64,000 nucleotides of DNA, taken from assembly GCF_049306965.1 (NCBI RefSeq), contig NC_133187.1, forward strand, positions 38,335,501-38,399,500, written 5' to 3'. The notes below the pieces were generated by a model. It made no database searches. It had not been told where the DNA came from and saw only the letters and a list, made by a program, of their open reading frames with translations. This stretch comes from Danio rerio. Taxonomy: Eukaryota > Chordata > Actinopteri > Cypriniformes > Danionidae. Shown here one piece after another: positions 63,999 to 64,000 of this stretch. The position numbers were made by a program, and so were the translations under genes. Numbering within the stretch: the stretch's first letter is position 1; each line of letters begins with the position of its first letter.

Positions 63999-64000
63999 AA

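Overview
The window is vertebrate nuclear DNA, almost certainly from zebrafish (Danio rerio) or a very close cyprinid. The reasons are split genes with GT-AG introns, a DANA/HE1-type SINE with reverse-oriented fragments, many copies of zebrafish-typical palindromic elements (the TTAA-flanked 'gggatagttcac' family, a Tc1/mariner-type MITE, hAT and PIF/Harbinger derivatives), and the neighbouring pair unk and unc13d, which are also neighbours in human (17q25). Nothing bacterial is present.

Layout. 1-3.8 kb: intergenic, with transposon ends, a SINE fragment and a long tetranucleotide array. 3.8-17.7 kb, + strand: a 15-exon gene that I could splice completely (387 residues) encoding a RUN domain, a PDZ domain and a C-terminal PTB/PID-like domain; I do not recognise its symbol. 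18.5-47.9 kb (3' UTR probably to 51.4 kb), + strand: unk, spliced completely as 15 exons (777 residues), with six CCCH zinc fingers, a low-complexity middle, a coiled coil and a C-terminal RING. 51.6 kb to beyond the right edge, - strand: the last nine recognised coding exons of unc13d (Munc13-4), giving the end of the MUN region and the C-terminal C2 domain (320 residues). unk and unc13d converge, and their candidate poly(A) signals on opposite strands lie about 35 bp apart.

The three genes are not an operon. The RUN-PDZ-PTB protein looks like a cytoplasmic adaptor, Unk is an mRNA-binding translational regulator, and Munc13-4 is a calcium-dependent vesicle-priming factor. The introns are dominated by DNA transposon remnants. 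Several have exact target-site duplications readable in the sequence, and several are nested. Two copies of one hAT family in opposite orientation, one with an extra element inside it, document one nested insertion directly. Tandem arrays include a 1.3-kb minisatellite with a 32-bp unit, a very uniform 27-bp array, and a tandem duplication in the probable unk 3' UTR.

I found no exotic gene system. The most interesting items are the RUN-PDZ-PTB gene, the convergent 3' ends, the arrays, a perfect 37-bp inverted repeat around an AT tract, and a GC-rich insert of unknown class. Exon borders were assigned by eye from reading frame, splice signals and remembered protein families; no alignment was run.
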